Below are positions 11,061 to 21,395 of a DNA stretch of 33,553 bases, piece after piece. Positions within the stretch are counted from its first letter, which is position 1; each line of letters begins with the position of its first letter. The notes under the pieces were generated by a model. The model searched no databases and was not told where the DNA came from. It was given only the letters and a program-made list of their open reading frames with translations. Origin of the DNA: Symbiodinium natans (taxonomy: Eukaryota > Sar > Dinophyceae > Suessiales > Symbiodiniaceae); NCBI GenBank assembly GCA_905221605.1, contig CAJNDS010000246.1, forward strand, positions 90,001-123,553, read 5' to 3'. Both the position numbers and the translations under genes were made by a program.

Positions 11061-11627
11061 TTGAGCGGGACAAAATTACGCAGCGACCGCCAAACCTCTG
11101 AAGGCCTCTATATCACCAATGGGGTTTACAGGCGAGGGGGAGTGATTGGGATCACAAATACCACAACCCAACAACCTGACCGGCTGCGAACTCAGGTCTT
11201 GAATGCCATCCTCGCAGCTGCTTTCCCAACTGACACCTGGACCTCGTCTACCCTTTCGGTGAACAATTGGCTGGGGCCGCATCGCGATATCTTCAATCAA
11301 CGTGGGACGAGTAATCTGCTGGTATGCCTTTCACCCTCCATCTCTATCTGGACTGAAGTGGAACCACCATTCAATGGCCTCGGCTCGGAAGGTTCGACCA
11401 GGCCTCTGGAAGCCGGGCCAGATTCATCGCCTTCGTTGCGGGGATTCGATGAGATTGGATGGCGTGCTTCGGAGGATGGTGAAGAGAAGGGCCCGCGCGT
11501 GCTGGCGGTGGCTTTTTCCTTGGCAGTGCACGCCAGGTTGGAACCTGGCAAAAGGGCCAGCCTGTATTCTGCAGGTTTCCCATTGCCTGCTATAGCAGGC
11601 ACTGGGGGGGGTATAAGCAAGATTTGA
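11061..11627 (+). pseudogene. 2OG-Fe(II)-oxygenase-like domain between integrase and RT
   Basis: Frame +3. A GGVIGITN segment (from about 11137) and VNNWLGPHRDIFN (HRD codons 11280-11288) are followed by a SIWTEV strand, IGWRASED (11454-11476) and GPRVLAVAF (11490-11516), then SAGFPLP. In 2-oxoglutarate dioxygenases an HxD motif and a distal His bind iron, and an Arg about ten residues later binds 2-oxoglutarate. HxD and the Arg (11496-11498) are present; the distal His position appears to be Arg (CGT, 11463-11465), one transition away from CAT. From memory, related domains with an intact His occur in dinoflagellate retroelements; this needs a search. If real, this copy is inactive. Its substrate is unknown; the TET/JBP base-oxidising family is one candidate. 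Confidence 0.5.
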
Positions 11628-12530
11628 GATCGAGTTTGAGTCCAACCTTGCCCTCGAACACCAGCGCTACGACTGCCCCTAGGCCAAGGGTCGCCAAGCT
11701 TCGTCTGCGACAGCGAGAGGAGGGAGAAGCCGATGGGCCTGCAAGGCAAGTGGAGCATACACAAATTCAGTACACTGTGTTGGATGCTGCAACTGCGGAT
11801 CGGTTGTTTCAGGAGAGATGGACCCATGAGCAGGCCAATGCTCACGTTTGTGGATGACTGGGAAGGTGAGTGGTCCGCAGTGCTCCCACCGGATGGCATC
11901 CTACCTACGACAGAAACTGTCGACCAAGCGGCCTCAGCAGCCTACGAGTATCGCTTCAGGTGGGCAGGTTTGCTACCAGATCCGGAAATCGACCCCAATC
12001 AAGTCCTGAAGGACCCAAGTATTCGATTGGACCGGGTCAATCCGCCTGAGGATGGGATGAGGCATTTGGTGGATGAGGATGATCCAGAATCAAGGAGGCG
12101 GGCTTATCAACTACCGCTACATGTACGACGATGAAAATCAGCTGGAAATTCACCAGTTTGCCATGATGGTAAATCATACGGTGGGCTACGAGGAGGCACC
12201 TCACTGGCACCCTCGACATTGTCATTCGGTCCGAGGTCCTCTACGAGCTGCAAGAGCCTCAACAAGCAGAAGAAAATGAGGAGGAGCCTCCAGAAGATGA
12301 TGAGGATGTGGATCAAGGAGACGATGAAGATGATAATCCACCAGGAGATGGTCCAGATGGCCCAGGTGGAGGTGGACGAGGCCGTTCGAGAACGCCGGAA
12401 ATCAGGTACGAGGACTATAGAAATGTTCGTCCTCGTTATCAACTTCGTCTAGAACACAGCGATGCCCTGAAAATGCTGGATGCTGCGGAGAGTTTTTTGG
12501 TTCCTGAGGAGGCGGGAATGTTGTGTCAAA
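11628..12530 (+). pseudogene. Acidic linker between oxygenase-like domain and RT
   Basis: Coding character continues but hops through frames +2 (to about 11850), +3 (to about 12090), +1 (to about 12200) and +2 (to about 12530). The peptide is rich in Asp, Glu, Pro and Gly, including a Gly-rich stretch around 12360-12385 and an RPRYQLRLEHSDALKMLDAA segment near 12430. Such linkers precede RT in copia elements and are poorly conserved. No catalytic motif is visible. Confidence 0.55.
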
Positions 12531-14520
12531 GCAAAAACAGCCCTGGAACCGGGGGAGCAGCGGCTGGCGTGGTGGGACATGTTCGAGATACCCATTGGTT
12601 TTGAAGCTGATGAGCAGAGCGACCTGCTGGATGGTATGCAGCTGGGACTGAAAAGGTTAGGGCTGCATGAACAACAAAAGCTGCAGCAAGACCTTTGGGA
12701 TCAATCCAGCTTGGACGAGGAGCCGGACACTTGGACCTTGAAGGATCAAGTCACGCAGGTACGGGCCATACACGAGCAAGCAGACCAGGTGGAAGATGAT
12801 CTTCGACTGTTGAAGAGCATGTCTGTGGAAACAAATGTTGGAGGTACGGGCGCTCCTACTGATGTTTTTCCGGAGGTGTTCTTGCAAACAAAGACAATTC
12901 AGCAAGCCCAGGTACTGCAGGAGCTGCCAGCGTGGACACCAGCGGTGAGTGCCGAGTATAACACGATTCGCCATGAGAAGGCTGCAATAGAGCCAATCAC
13001 CGAGCAGCAAATCCGGGTCATGGAGGAGGACGACAGCCTGATTGTGAAGAGGATTCCGGCAAAAATGGTGTTCACAAGAAAGGCGGTCAGTGGACAACGC
13101 AAAGCGAGGGCATGCGCTTGCGGGAACTTTCTCCAGGCCGGGGAGAGCAGCAAAACAAAGCAGGAGCTCCGTGAGGAGGTATATGCGGCTGGTATTGACA
13201 TTACTGTGCTGCGTACCATGCTTGCTGTGGGGGCTCGTCGTGGCTGGAAGGCAGGAACTACGGACATCAAGGGGGCCTTCCTGAATGCCCCACTACTTCA
13301 GCGGACCAAAACCAAAACAGAACGCATCATTTTGGACCCGCCGAAAATCCTGTCCCGAGCTGGAATTATCCCTCCGTATGAAAAGTGGTTGGTGACCCGT
13401 GCATTATATGGATTGGACATTTCGCCTAAGAGCTGGGCAGTGTTTCGAAATCAACAACTTAATGGCCGAAGATTTCTGAGTGGAGGAGCATGGCAGGCTT
13501 GTCGCACAGATCAAAATTTGTGGAGAATTTTATCCGAGGATGGAAAGTTGTGCGGCCTGGTTTCCATCTATATCGATGACATTTTGGGAGTCATGGAAGA
13601 TGGGGTACTACAATCGTGCTTCAGCGATCTGTCGCAGCTCTGGGCATGCTCTACACCACAGTACGTGGCCCAAGGTTCTGTTCGTTTTTGCGGATTCGAT
13701 ATATCGGAAGGGTCTGATGATCGCCGTGGATTTTTGCTCCGGCAAGAGGCGTATATCGACGAAATCTTGGAACGATTCGAGAGCGAGCATCAAGGCAGCC
13801 TACGAACCTCCAGGGTTCCTGCGTTGAGATAAGATCTCCCTCATGACAAAAAGGAGATGGATCCTCTGCAAGTGAAGCTGGCCCAAAAGCTGATTGGTGA
13901 GTTAAATTGGATTGGAACCCGTACAAGACCTGATATCATCTTTGCCATCAGCAAGGCGGCTCAATGCATTACCAGGGATGCTGTTTTGGCGGTGGAAGCA
14001 GCAACTCAAATCTTCAAGTTCCTCAAGGCCACAAAGGAGGAAGGCCTTCGCTATGTGGCCAACCCGGATTCTTTCGGGAAGCATCAGGAGTTAAGGGTGC
14101 CTCGAAAAGAGGCGTTGGTGGAAGTTTTTACAGATGCCAGCCACGCTCCCGATGCCGGACGTTCCCAAGAATGTGTACATGTTTTTGCTGCAGGCCAATT
14201 AATCGGTTGGTCGTCCAACAAGCAAACTATGACCAGCCTCAGTACAGCAGAAAGCGAACTGTGTGCAGTGTTGGAAGGGGTAGCTTATGGTGAGGGAACC
14301 AAATGCGTTTTGGAAGAAATCTTGCAGGTTCCTGTTCAGGCTGTGATCTACTGCGATAACGCGGCTACGGTTGCCTTAGTCACAGGGAGCTCCAACCTTT
14401 GGCGGACCCGAGGGTTAAAGATTACAATGCGATATTTGGCAGATGTATCACCTTGATGGTGTTTACATGACCGCAGATTTGGGCACAAAACCCCTTACTG
14501 CGAGTAGAGTGGACGAGCTG
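12531..14520 (+). pseudogene. pol: Copia reverse transcriptase and RNase H
   Basis: Mostly frame +3. The RT palm has TTDIKGAFLNAPL (Asp codon 13263-13265) and the catalytic YIDD box (13569-13580). A TAA at 13830-13832 interrupts the frame between palm and connection, and the same frame resumes with the conserved LIGELNWIGTRTRPD stretch near 13890-13930. RNase H follows: FTDAS (Asp 14133-14135), STAESEL (Glu 14250-14252) and YCDNAATV (Asp 14355-14357). Near 14445-14455 the frame moves to +1 for ADLGTKPL, the usual end of copia RNase H. The two enzymes copy element RNA to DNA and remove the RNA. All catalytic residues looked for are present, so the palm and RNase H are well preserved despite the stop. 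Confidence 0.92.
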
Positions 14521-15292
14521 AGGAAGCGGATCAACATGGGAGGGCCAACAAGTTGTCAGCCTCAAGCCAGCAGGCTGCAAGTGACGAACATGCTGAAGAT
14601 TTTGGTTTGTTTGGCCATGTTGAGTACCGTGGATGGTGCAACAATGGAGCAAGCGATGACAATGGATGATATGGCGACAGTCGTCATGTTGAACTTCGGG
14701 CAGACGGCGCTTTGGATGGGCCTGACTGCTATGGTGCTCAGTATTCTGGGAAGCAGCGTGGTTTTTGGCAGGATATCAGAGGATTAAGGCACGGTCCAAG
14801 GAAGACCCGTCCTCGCTGTCATCGCCTTTAGCCCCAACATCCACTGGGATGGGATCAAACACGTCCACTGGGACGGCATCGAACACATCCACTAGGATGA
14901 CCTCAAGCACGCCCCCTGGGATGACACCGACTCCATCCACTGGGATGTCATCGGCTCCTACAGCTTCTTCGTCGGTGCCTATGCCTCCACGCAAGGCGCC
15001 CCCAGTCCGACCACCACGTTCGGTGGAGCCAGCCGGATCCGAGGATTATTGGACGACACGAGGGGGATGGCATGTAAGGGTCCATCGGCAACCACGAATC
15101 CAACTGTTTGACCCCAGCGATGCTGCCAGACCCTTCGGGTTGGATGAGTTGACTGGTGACCGCGTTACCTATGTCACCTTTCAAAATGATGGTGAGACCC
15201 AGGTCATCCGAGATATCTTCCGTTACAAGGTGGATGCCAAGCGACGACTGGACCGCACTTGGAAGGGAGTCACGGAGTTCGTCATTCGTTGA
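14521..15292 (+). pseudogene. C-terminal extension of pol with hydrophobic segments
   Basis: After RNase H the +1 frame continues with a hydrophobic stretch MLKILVCLAMLSTVDGA (ATG 14590) and a second one (about 14677-14770, ALWMGLTAMVLSILGSS), both long enough for membrane helices. Near 14765-14787 the frame moves to +2: a Ser/Thr/Pro/Gly region with a repeated STGM-like unit (14830-14970), then a compact C-terminal block (about 15040-15292) containing GWHVRVHRQPR and ending WKGVTEF. I recall similar W..R.H..R...WTG.T.F blocks at the ends of dinoflagellate copia polyproteins, but cannot name a family. Membrane-type segments are unusual after copia RNase H; an envelope-like or targeting role is only a guess. 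Confidence 0.5.
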
Positions 15293-15330
15293 CTGGCTGG
15301 GATATGGCGATATTCTTTTACTGGCGATTT

Positions 15331-15404
15331 CAATGGAGGCTTTTGAGCAGGTGCCTCGCCCGAAGGTCAATGGAGGCTTTTGACCAGGTGCCTCACCCAA
15401 AGGT
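15331..15404. repeat. 37-bp tandem duplication at the junction of the two elements
   Basis: 15331-15367 and 15368-15404 are adjacent copies differing at three positions. It lies between the end of the copia C-terminal frame (15292) and the last minus-strand ORF, whose restored frame ends inside it at 15367. It may be a remnant of an element end or a replication slip. Confidence 0.9.
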
Positions 15405-16118
15405 CACAAAGGTGATGGCGTTGTTCGTCGTCTTGTCCAGCTGGTTCTGCCATTTGACGTTCTTCATATGTGTCCTGGTGTGAAGCAGGTTGTGAATCGA
15501 GGGTGTGGTCGAGCGGGTTGGACATCTGGGATTGTGTAAGCTCGTTGGGGTTGACCTCCTGAAGCACGTAGTACTGCCAACCGTACTTCTGCCATGGGTG
15601 AGCATAATGCTGCATGTCTCGGTTGGGGAGAGGTGTTGAGCGAACGGGTGATTGTGTATGGCCTCCGTGAAGGTGTTGTAAGTAGTGGCGTTCCATTCGG
15701 TGTGCTCCTTCCATTCGCGGTGTCTGTCCGGGTGTTTGATGGCTTCCCATGTGGACATCGGGGTTTGGTCCAGGTGGTTGCCAACGGAGACGTAGGCGAT
15801 GGGGTCCAAGTGGTTGATGGGCGTGTCCTGGATGAGGTTGGACGTAGTTCCGCTCCTAGTCTCCGCATCGGTGTCCTGTGGAGCTTGATATTGTTGACGA
15901 CGTTTTTTGGAGGCTAGCTGCGAAGGTTGTGGTTGATCTGTTGGGTCACCATGTACTTGAGGAGGTTGTGGTACGGGTAGTTGGATCTTGTCCAGGTGGT
16001 ATCCGAAGTTCTTGTGCCAATGTTGGAGTTGGCCCCACAACGCGAGCGCTTCACTGGTGGGGATCATGAGTGGAGTGAATGGATGTGGAGAGTTGCCCAT
16101 CTTGGTGACTTGTTCCAT
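15367..16118 (-). pseudogene. Last ORF of the minus-strand unit, unknown, frameshifted
   Basis: Starting at the ATG at 16118 (an upstream GTG at 16142 is less likely), the protein is Gln/Pro/His-rich with a helical N-terminus (LWGQLQHWHKNFGYHLDKIQ) and a basic KKRRQQY patch that could be a nuclear signal. Around 15570 the coding character moves to another frame that reads YGWQYYVLQEVNPNE and ends at 15367, giving about 250 residues overall; without the shift the original frame runs to 15393 with a Ser/Thr/Arg-rich, unlikely tail. No domain is recognised. It is separated from the upstream ORF by a CATG-rich spacer. Confidence 0.45.
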
Positions 16119-16429
16119 CAGCAGCTGAACTGGTGTGAGCACATGCCCTCATGCTAACATGGGTGCAACATCTCACGTCACATGCAGGCCATGACCTACC
16201 AAGTTCCATCCTCATGAACTGTGACCGTGCAAATGCGTAGCGATGGCGGGGCTGGTCCGCAACAAGCATACTCCACTGGCAGTCCGTGTTGTTTTGATCG
16301 CATGGAGTGCATGCATTACGCAGCTTACCTCATATCTACAACTCATGTCTTCTTGTGTTGTTCTTGGTCTCGGTTCGTCTCGTCAATCTTGGAGTTGTGG
16401 AGGTAAGTGTTACTCGCCGTGATTCTCGA
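16119..16429 (-). other. CATG-rich spacer
   Basis: I counted nine CATG tetramers in about 240 bases (16130-16370), against about one expected by chance. No ORF is supported here. It separates the Cys/His-tailed protein from the last ORF. Confidence 0.7.
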
Positions 16430-17377
16430 TCATCTCGTCTGGCATCTTTCACATTCATGTGGTCCGTCATGATCATGGACTTTTTGGCACCATCTTCCAC
16501 AATCGCAGTAGCCATGGCAGTTGTAGTAATGCCTGCACGTATTGGCGTCATGGTGAGGCATGGCCTTGGCAGGAGGCCGATGGATGGGCTCCGCTGGTGG
16601 AGGTGGTGGGAGATGATACACCGGGTTTGTAACTGGAGCATGTGCCGCTGGTTCCGGAGGAGGTTGGCCAATGTGGGGTGGCATGGACTCTGGTGGAGCT
16701 TTGACAGGTACATCTGGAGGTAGTGCGCTGGGTTCTGCGGGCATTTTGGGCCGTGCCTTCACTGCGATGGACTTTGTGACGAGCTCTTGGTTGGTTTGCT
16801 CATTGAACTGCATGAATGCTCTTCGGTACTGGTCGATGCTGTTGACGGTGTCCTGCTCGAGGAGCTTATGCATGGCGGTTTCGGAGATCATATGCTGTTC
16901 GAGGAGCTCGATGAACTCATAGACGGTGCAACTCGGATGTCTGCTTTTGACTGCCAGCGATGTCGGAGTGAACCAGTTTATCACTTCGGATTTGTTGAGC
17001 GTGTAAACTCCATGTCCTTGGGCTTTACTCTTGTCGAATGCCTTGAGGATGTCGATTTGGTGCGTGCTGCTGCGCAACTCGAGTGGTGTGACGCTGACGT
17101 CGAAAATCTTCAATGTGGCCTGCATGCTGATGGCTTCCTCGATCATCAGGTAGGTGAGGTCGGGTATTGTGATGTCGTCCATGATCTCGATGTTCTCAGT
17201 CTTTGCTGTTTCAATTGCTCTCTGGAGCTCTTCCTGTTTTCTGTTCCTGCTAGCAAATGATTGAGGTTCGTGCTCATGATGTTCATGGCGTCGGGACCGA
17301 TCTCCGAATCTGTTGGCCGGATTTCTTTCCAGCGGTGATCGTCTCCTCGTTCTATTGTTGTCCGATCTGCGTTTCAT
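16430..17377 (-). CDS. 315-residue protein with proline-rich middle and Cys/His tail
   Basis: The ATG at 17377 opens an intact frame. Residues 1-40 are Arg/His/Asn-rich and basic. A helical middle (about 45-210) includes TYLMIEEAISMQATLKIFDV and YEFIELLEQHMISETAMHKL, with the look of a folded or oligomerising domain. Residues about 215-275 are Pro-rich. The C-terminal 35 residues carry seven Cys and several His (NCHGYCDCGRWCQKVHDHDG and flanks), which suggests one or two zinc sites. A capsid-like middle with a basic, zinc-binding end would fit a Gag-type nucleocapsid, but I cannot match it to a family and the Cys spacing is not the retroviral knuckle. This is one of the few unbroken ORFs in the unit. 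Confidence 0.65.
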   Translation of the reverse strand: MKRRSDNNRTRRRSPLERNPANRFGDRSRRHEHHEHEPQSFASRNRKQEELQRAIETAKTENIEIMDDITIPDLTYLMIEEAISMQATLKIFDVSVTPLELRSSTHQIDILKAFDKSKAQGHGVYTLNKSEVINWFTPTSLAVKSRHPSCTVYEFIELLEQHMISETAMHKLLEQDTVNSIDQYRRAFMQFNEQTNQELVTKSIAVKARPKMPAEPSALPPDVPVKAPPESMPPHIGQPPPEPAAHAPVTNPVYHLPPPPPAEPIHRPPAKAMPHHDANTCRHYYNCHGYCDCGRWCQKVHDHDGPHECERCQTR

Positions 17378-17564
17378 CGATCTGGATCGTAGATGTAGGG
17401 AGTGAGGATCAGCATGGGGTGTTGATCGTGTTTACCCATGTTAGGCCAAAGGAGAGCGTTTTCTGGTTGGTCACCCGATTTGCTCAACAGGCTGCAGCGT
17501 GGCATGTCATGCTACATGATCGTCTTGTTTTCATGCCAATCTCACATGTTGCACATGCCGCATG
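17378..17564 (-). other. CATG-rich spacer
   Basis: I counted nine CATG tetramers between 17401 and 17580, against less than one expected. It lies between the end of the coiled-coil ORF and the ATG at 17377. Confidence 0.7.
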
Positions 17565-18607
17565 CTATATGATGATGTTTATGATGAGGAGTGAAGGTGC
17601 ACGGCTCGCATCTGGTGCAGGTACTTTTTCTCTCTCCAAGCCGAGGTTCAGATGTAGGTGAGATAGAGCAGGACTCGTTTTTGAAAATGCAAAACAAAAT
17701 GACCAAAGATAAAATGTTTCCAATCGCTGTCGGTTGGTGAACTCGATCTCGATCATTTTGTAGATCTTCTTCTGCTCTGGCGTGACTTTGACGCGTGTTT
17801 TCACTGTGTAGCCGAACTAGATGATGTGGGATTTGGTCTGCTCGGATTGGGGTCGTAGGGAGTTCTTGACTTGGAGCGGTATTGTCCCACAGGTGTTGCA
17901 TCCGAGCTGGTGGACGTTCTGGTTCCAGGCTTGAAGTAATTGTACATGTAGGTGATGGTTTGTCCGTGTTTCTGGAGCTGGTCTTCAACTTTGTCGATGC
18001 GGACGCGGGCGTACTCGATGCTGTCGACGAGGAAGGACTTGCTGGTGTGGGGATCTTCGCGTTGTTGTGTGGAGTGTTGTTGGAGCTTGTCTTTCATGGC
18101 CTCCATGGTATAGGTGATCGCATCCAATCTGCTCTCCACGTCGATGATTCGTTGTGTTTGTGTGTTTTGTTCTCTCTGGATCTCCGCGATCTTCTGGTTG
18201 ATTTGGCGTAGGGTGTGGGTGTGTCGTTGGATCATGTTGTCGGTGGTGGCTCTGGTAGAGTCCGCTCGAAGGGCCGCCACCCTCACGTCATGGCGCTCTT
18301 GAAGGATGGCATTGGTGCTGGTGTTCTTGTAGATGTACTGGATCGTGTTCTCGAGTTCCTCAAGTCGACCGCTCATGGCGACAATGCGGTCATGTTGGAG
18401 TGCAAGGATGTGTTGAACTGCTTCGAGACCTTTTCCTTGCGTTGCCTGTCTGGGCTCATCCGTCTCGTCCAGGTTCTGCGTGTTTGATGTGGGCTGCTGT
18501 GAAGTCTCCTGTGACCCTGGGCGTTCGCTTGGTGTAGCGTCCGTAGTTGGCGTTGGACTCGACCTGTCATCTGAGATCTTGTTGGTGGAGGACATAGATG
18601 TCGACAT
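17565..18607 (-). pseudogene. Coiled-coil protein, frameshifted near its end
   Basis: The ATG at 18607 is preferred because the open frame upstream (to 18727) runs into the CATG-rich spacer. After a Ser/Thr/Pro-rich head of about 60 residues comes a long helical region with heptad-like hydrophobic spacing (about 18430-17970), for example QRIIDVESRLDAITYTMEAM and YARVRIDKVEDQLQKHGQTI, so a parallel coiled coil is likely. A Ser/Pro/Arg-rich stretch follows and the frame stops at 17801. A second frame overlapping that stop (from 17804) continues with plausible coding sequence (VTPEQKKIYKMIEIEF), so an indel near 17820 probably split one protein. Coiled-coil companion proteins are known from rotifer Terminons; a structural or RNA-binding partner role is inferred. 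Confidence 0.55.
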
Positions 18608-18775
18608 GGACAGTGCGAAGGCTGTTCTCGGTGAGGGAGGTGCGTGGCTCACCACACTTGACGCACGACTGCTGCGCTGGACACTTGCATGAACACATGG
18701 TCGTGAGCTCATTCGGCATGTTAGCATGAAGCATGACGTGTTTTATCATGAGCGGTCATGGCATCGCAAAACGTC
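18608..18775 (-). other. CATG-rich spacer
   Basis: I counted nine CATG tetramers between 18661 and 18830, overlapping the last codons of the RT ORF. No ORF is supported in the spacer itself. Confidence 0.65.
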
Positions 18776-21351
18776 TTATCGTGTCGGCCTATGCACAAAA
18801 TGAAGCATGTCAGGATCATGTCTTTGATATAGTGCACGTAGTTGTCGGAGTTGGCGTAGACGTACTCTTTCTGGGTACGCGATCTTGGAGATCATGTGTC
18901 GTCTGGTGCGGTAGGCGCTTGCCCGGTGCACCATGGGTGTGGATCCTCTGGGTGAGATTAGTTGGTGCGTTTCCGATGGGAGTATGAGTTGAACTTCACC
19001 ATGTTGAAGATCAATGCTGCATCCGAGGTAGTCTGTATGATCTTGTTCCTCGAGCAAAATTGGTGGTCCGTAGAACTCCGTCTGAAGAAACTCATTCCAC
19101 GGGACAGTGCAGGCCCACGTTGTGGGTAATATGCAGATGCGATCGTCGACGTATCTTTTGGTGAACTTGTTGAAGATCTGGCTGGAGGCAAGCATGGATC
19201 TGTATGTGTTGTACCATTGATGTTCTTCGACGCAGCAGACCATGGGATGTCCCATGGGGCTGCCTCTGGTCTGCTTGTAGACTTGTTGCTGGGATGTGAA
19301 GTACCAAATATCGTGCATGTGGATGGTGAATCGTCCTTGGTTAATCTTCCTGATCTTGCCGTTGAACGTTCTGGCCGTGCGTAATGTCTTCTTGGTGTCG
19401 TACGTGATGGTGACGTCCTGCCAGTGGTTGAAGCCTCTTTGGGATGTGTTGTAGTACTTGTGCAATGTGATGGAAAGCGCTTGTAGAATGCGATCTTGTG
19501 GAACGCTGGTGAAGAAGCCTGCCAGATCTGCTGACCTGCATGAACGTGTGGAGGTCCTGGAAGATCTTGTAGGAGTTGTCCTGTTGGAGTGCGTCGGGGA
19601 ATGCCTGGTATATGATATTGGTTAGTACCTTGGCAACCACCGAGAACAGCTTCTTGGCGAAGTGCTGAGCGAAGGAGACGATGGGCCGTGATTTGGGGAA
19701 AATGTACGACGCCGGAACCTTGAAGCTTTTGTGCCGTCGAATACCCCAGGCACGCTTGATCTTGAGGCGTTGAGGTAGTTGATACCATGCATTGTGGGCT
19801 GCGGCGACAGGCGTAAGCTTGAGCTTGGTGAATACTTGTGGGTCTCCGTACATTTTGTCCATGAGCTGTTGGAAGTGGAACGGACAATACGCTAGCATTT
19901 TGTGAGGGTGATGGTCTTCACATGCCAATATGTAGCCGTTGTACTTCTCCTTGAGCTGTTTCACCATGGCGTGGTCGATGTAGGTGGTGGGTTGCGTGAG
20001 AGCTTCCCGTGTGACGGGTTCGAGTGCCAGTCTGACGGATTCTTCTGATGGTGCGGCTAACCCATTTCGTCGGCACCGCTTGAGAATGTCCTGTGTTGTT
20101 TGCGATATCCACGTAGCCGGCTCTGAAATAGGGTCCCCGTCTGGATGAATAAGTGACGATATGGTGTAGTGGGTCATCGGGATGTGCATGTTGAAGATGA
20201 AGATCGATAACCTGGTGCTTGTCCAGATCTCTGGTAGGTGTGGGGCACGTGCATCTTCTTTTCAGCTTGGGTCCGAAGCATATCTTTTGCCAGTTGTGGC
20301 ACTGAGATTCAATGCTTGAGCCTGGTCGTACCACAACCGTAGTTTTTGGTACATGTAGTGCACATAGTTCATGACTGTGCGTCGTTAGTAGGGTACGAAG
20401 AACTTCTCGAAGATGTTGTTTGCGTGCGTCCATGGGCGGGATCAGGCTGACGACGAGAAATTGGATGTTGGGAAACTCCATTTCCCTCTTTTCCAGTGCT
20501 TTGGTCAGTGCGGATCTGCAAAATTCTTTGTATGGTGACTCCAATATGTTGGCCATGCGTAGCAGCATGTAGATGTTCTCGGCGGGGAAATTGGGATTGA
20601 GGATTGAGCGTGTAGTCTTCCATCTCAACGCAGTAGTAGAGCACAATGAGGTGATGATGCCCCACATTCTCGCTCTGCCATCGACTCGAGTCTTGACGGA
20701 TTTCCATGTGGATGTTTTGCGGCGTAGGTGACGCTGAAGTCGAGCTCGAAGCTTGCCGGCAAACACGTTGACATTGGCAATGACTTGTGGTTGGAATGTG
20801 CGACCAGTGTCTTCTTTGAAGTGCTTGTAGATGAAGGGCGCGTTGAGGGATGGTTGAGGGTCTGATATGTCTGACTGTTCGAGCATGTGAAGTTCTGCCA
20901 CATCACGAGCGTGTCGAACTTTGACTGGTACATATTCCCAGTACGTGCCAGTGGCGTGCCAGTAGTGAATGGCTGGCTCTGCATTGACCAGCTTCTGGGC
21001 AGCCACAGAATCGTGTTTTCTGCTTCTGTTGTCCTCCCGTGTGGTGATCTTGTTGGTTGTGCTGCCGACATACATGCGTTCATGTACTCGTGAATGGTCC
21101 ACTCGCCAATATACTGCGTTCGGCGTGTTGAAGAACTCGAATGTGTAGCTCTGCGGGGTGAGACGGTGAAACTCTCGAAGGCGGGCGAGTCGTCGTTTTT
21201 CGACTTTTTGTGGAGGAAAATGCCATAGGGTTGTGATCCAAAACTTGCCATAGAGCCAGGTGGAATATCGATGTAGAAAAGGAATGCGGTGGTAGGTGTA
21301 CTGGACCACGTCTTTCGCGATGTCCATACACCTCATCATGGAGGTGTGCAT
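18776..21351 (-). pseudogene. GIY-YIG nuclease plus reverse transcriptase (Penelope-like)
   Basis: The first ATG after the upstream stop is at 21351. The nuclease part (about 21117-20842) has AVY, then ERMYVGST, an Arg (TTREDNR), a His, a Glu and QPSLNAP, matching the GIY, YIG, Arg, His, Glu and Asn elements of GIY-YIG nucleases. A Cys/His-containing linker follows (CFGPKLKRRCTC, near 20240). The frame changes near 20155 and again near 19535. The RT part has ADLAGFFTSVP (motif A Asp at 19526-19528), RGSPMGHPM (motif B) and RYVDDRICI (YVDD at 19142-19153). In most Penelope-like elements GIY-YIG is C-terminal; the N-terminal position matches the Naiad/Chlamys group. It would nick target DNA and copy RNA from the nick. 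Catalytic residues are kept, but the two frameshifts break this copy. Confidence 0.85.
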
Positions 21352-21395
21352 TTTGTTGAGGCGTCCGGATGGTTGTGTGAATGCCAATAAGGTGC

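Larger units (their letters stand above)
6099..15292 (+). mobile_element. Ty1/copia-type LTR retrotransposon (decayed, LTRs not found)
   Basis: The order gag, protease, integrase, RT, RNase H is diagnostic of copia (Pseudoviridae-type) elements, because integrase precedes RT. Motifs seen directly include two gag zinc fingers, a DGGA protease site, HHCC and D,D,E integrase residues, a YIDD RT box, and FTDAS/STAESEL RNase H motifs. Extra domains lie between protease and integrase, between integrase and RT, and after RNase H. The reading changes frame about 11 times and meets in-frame stops at 7054, 8990 and 13830, so this copy cannot make a full polyprotein unless the indels are sequencing errors. 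Both boundaries are uncertain. Confidence 0.93.

Noticed and set aside
18958-19887. A 309-residue minus-strand ORF in the RT region
   Set aside because: The RT motifs are in the other two frames; this frame gives Thr/His/Arg/Pro-rich shadow sequence.
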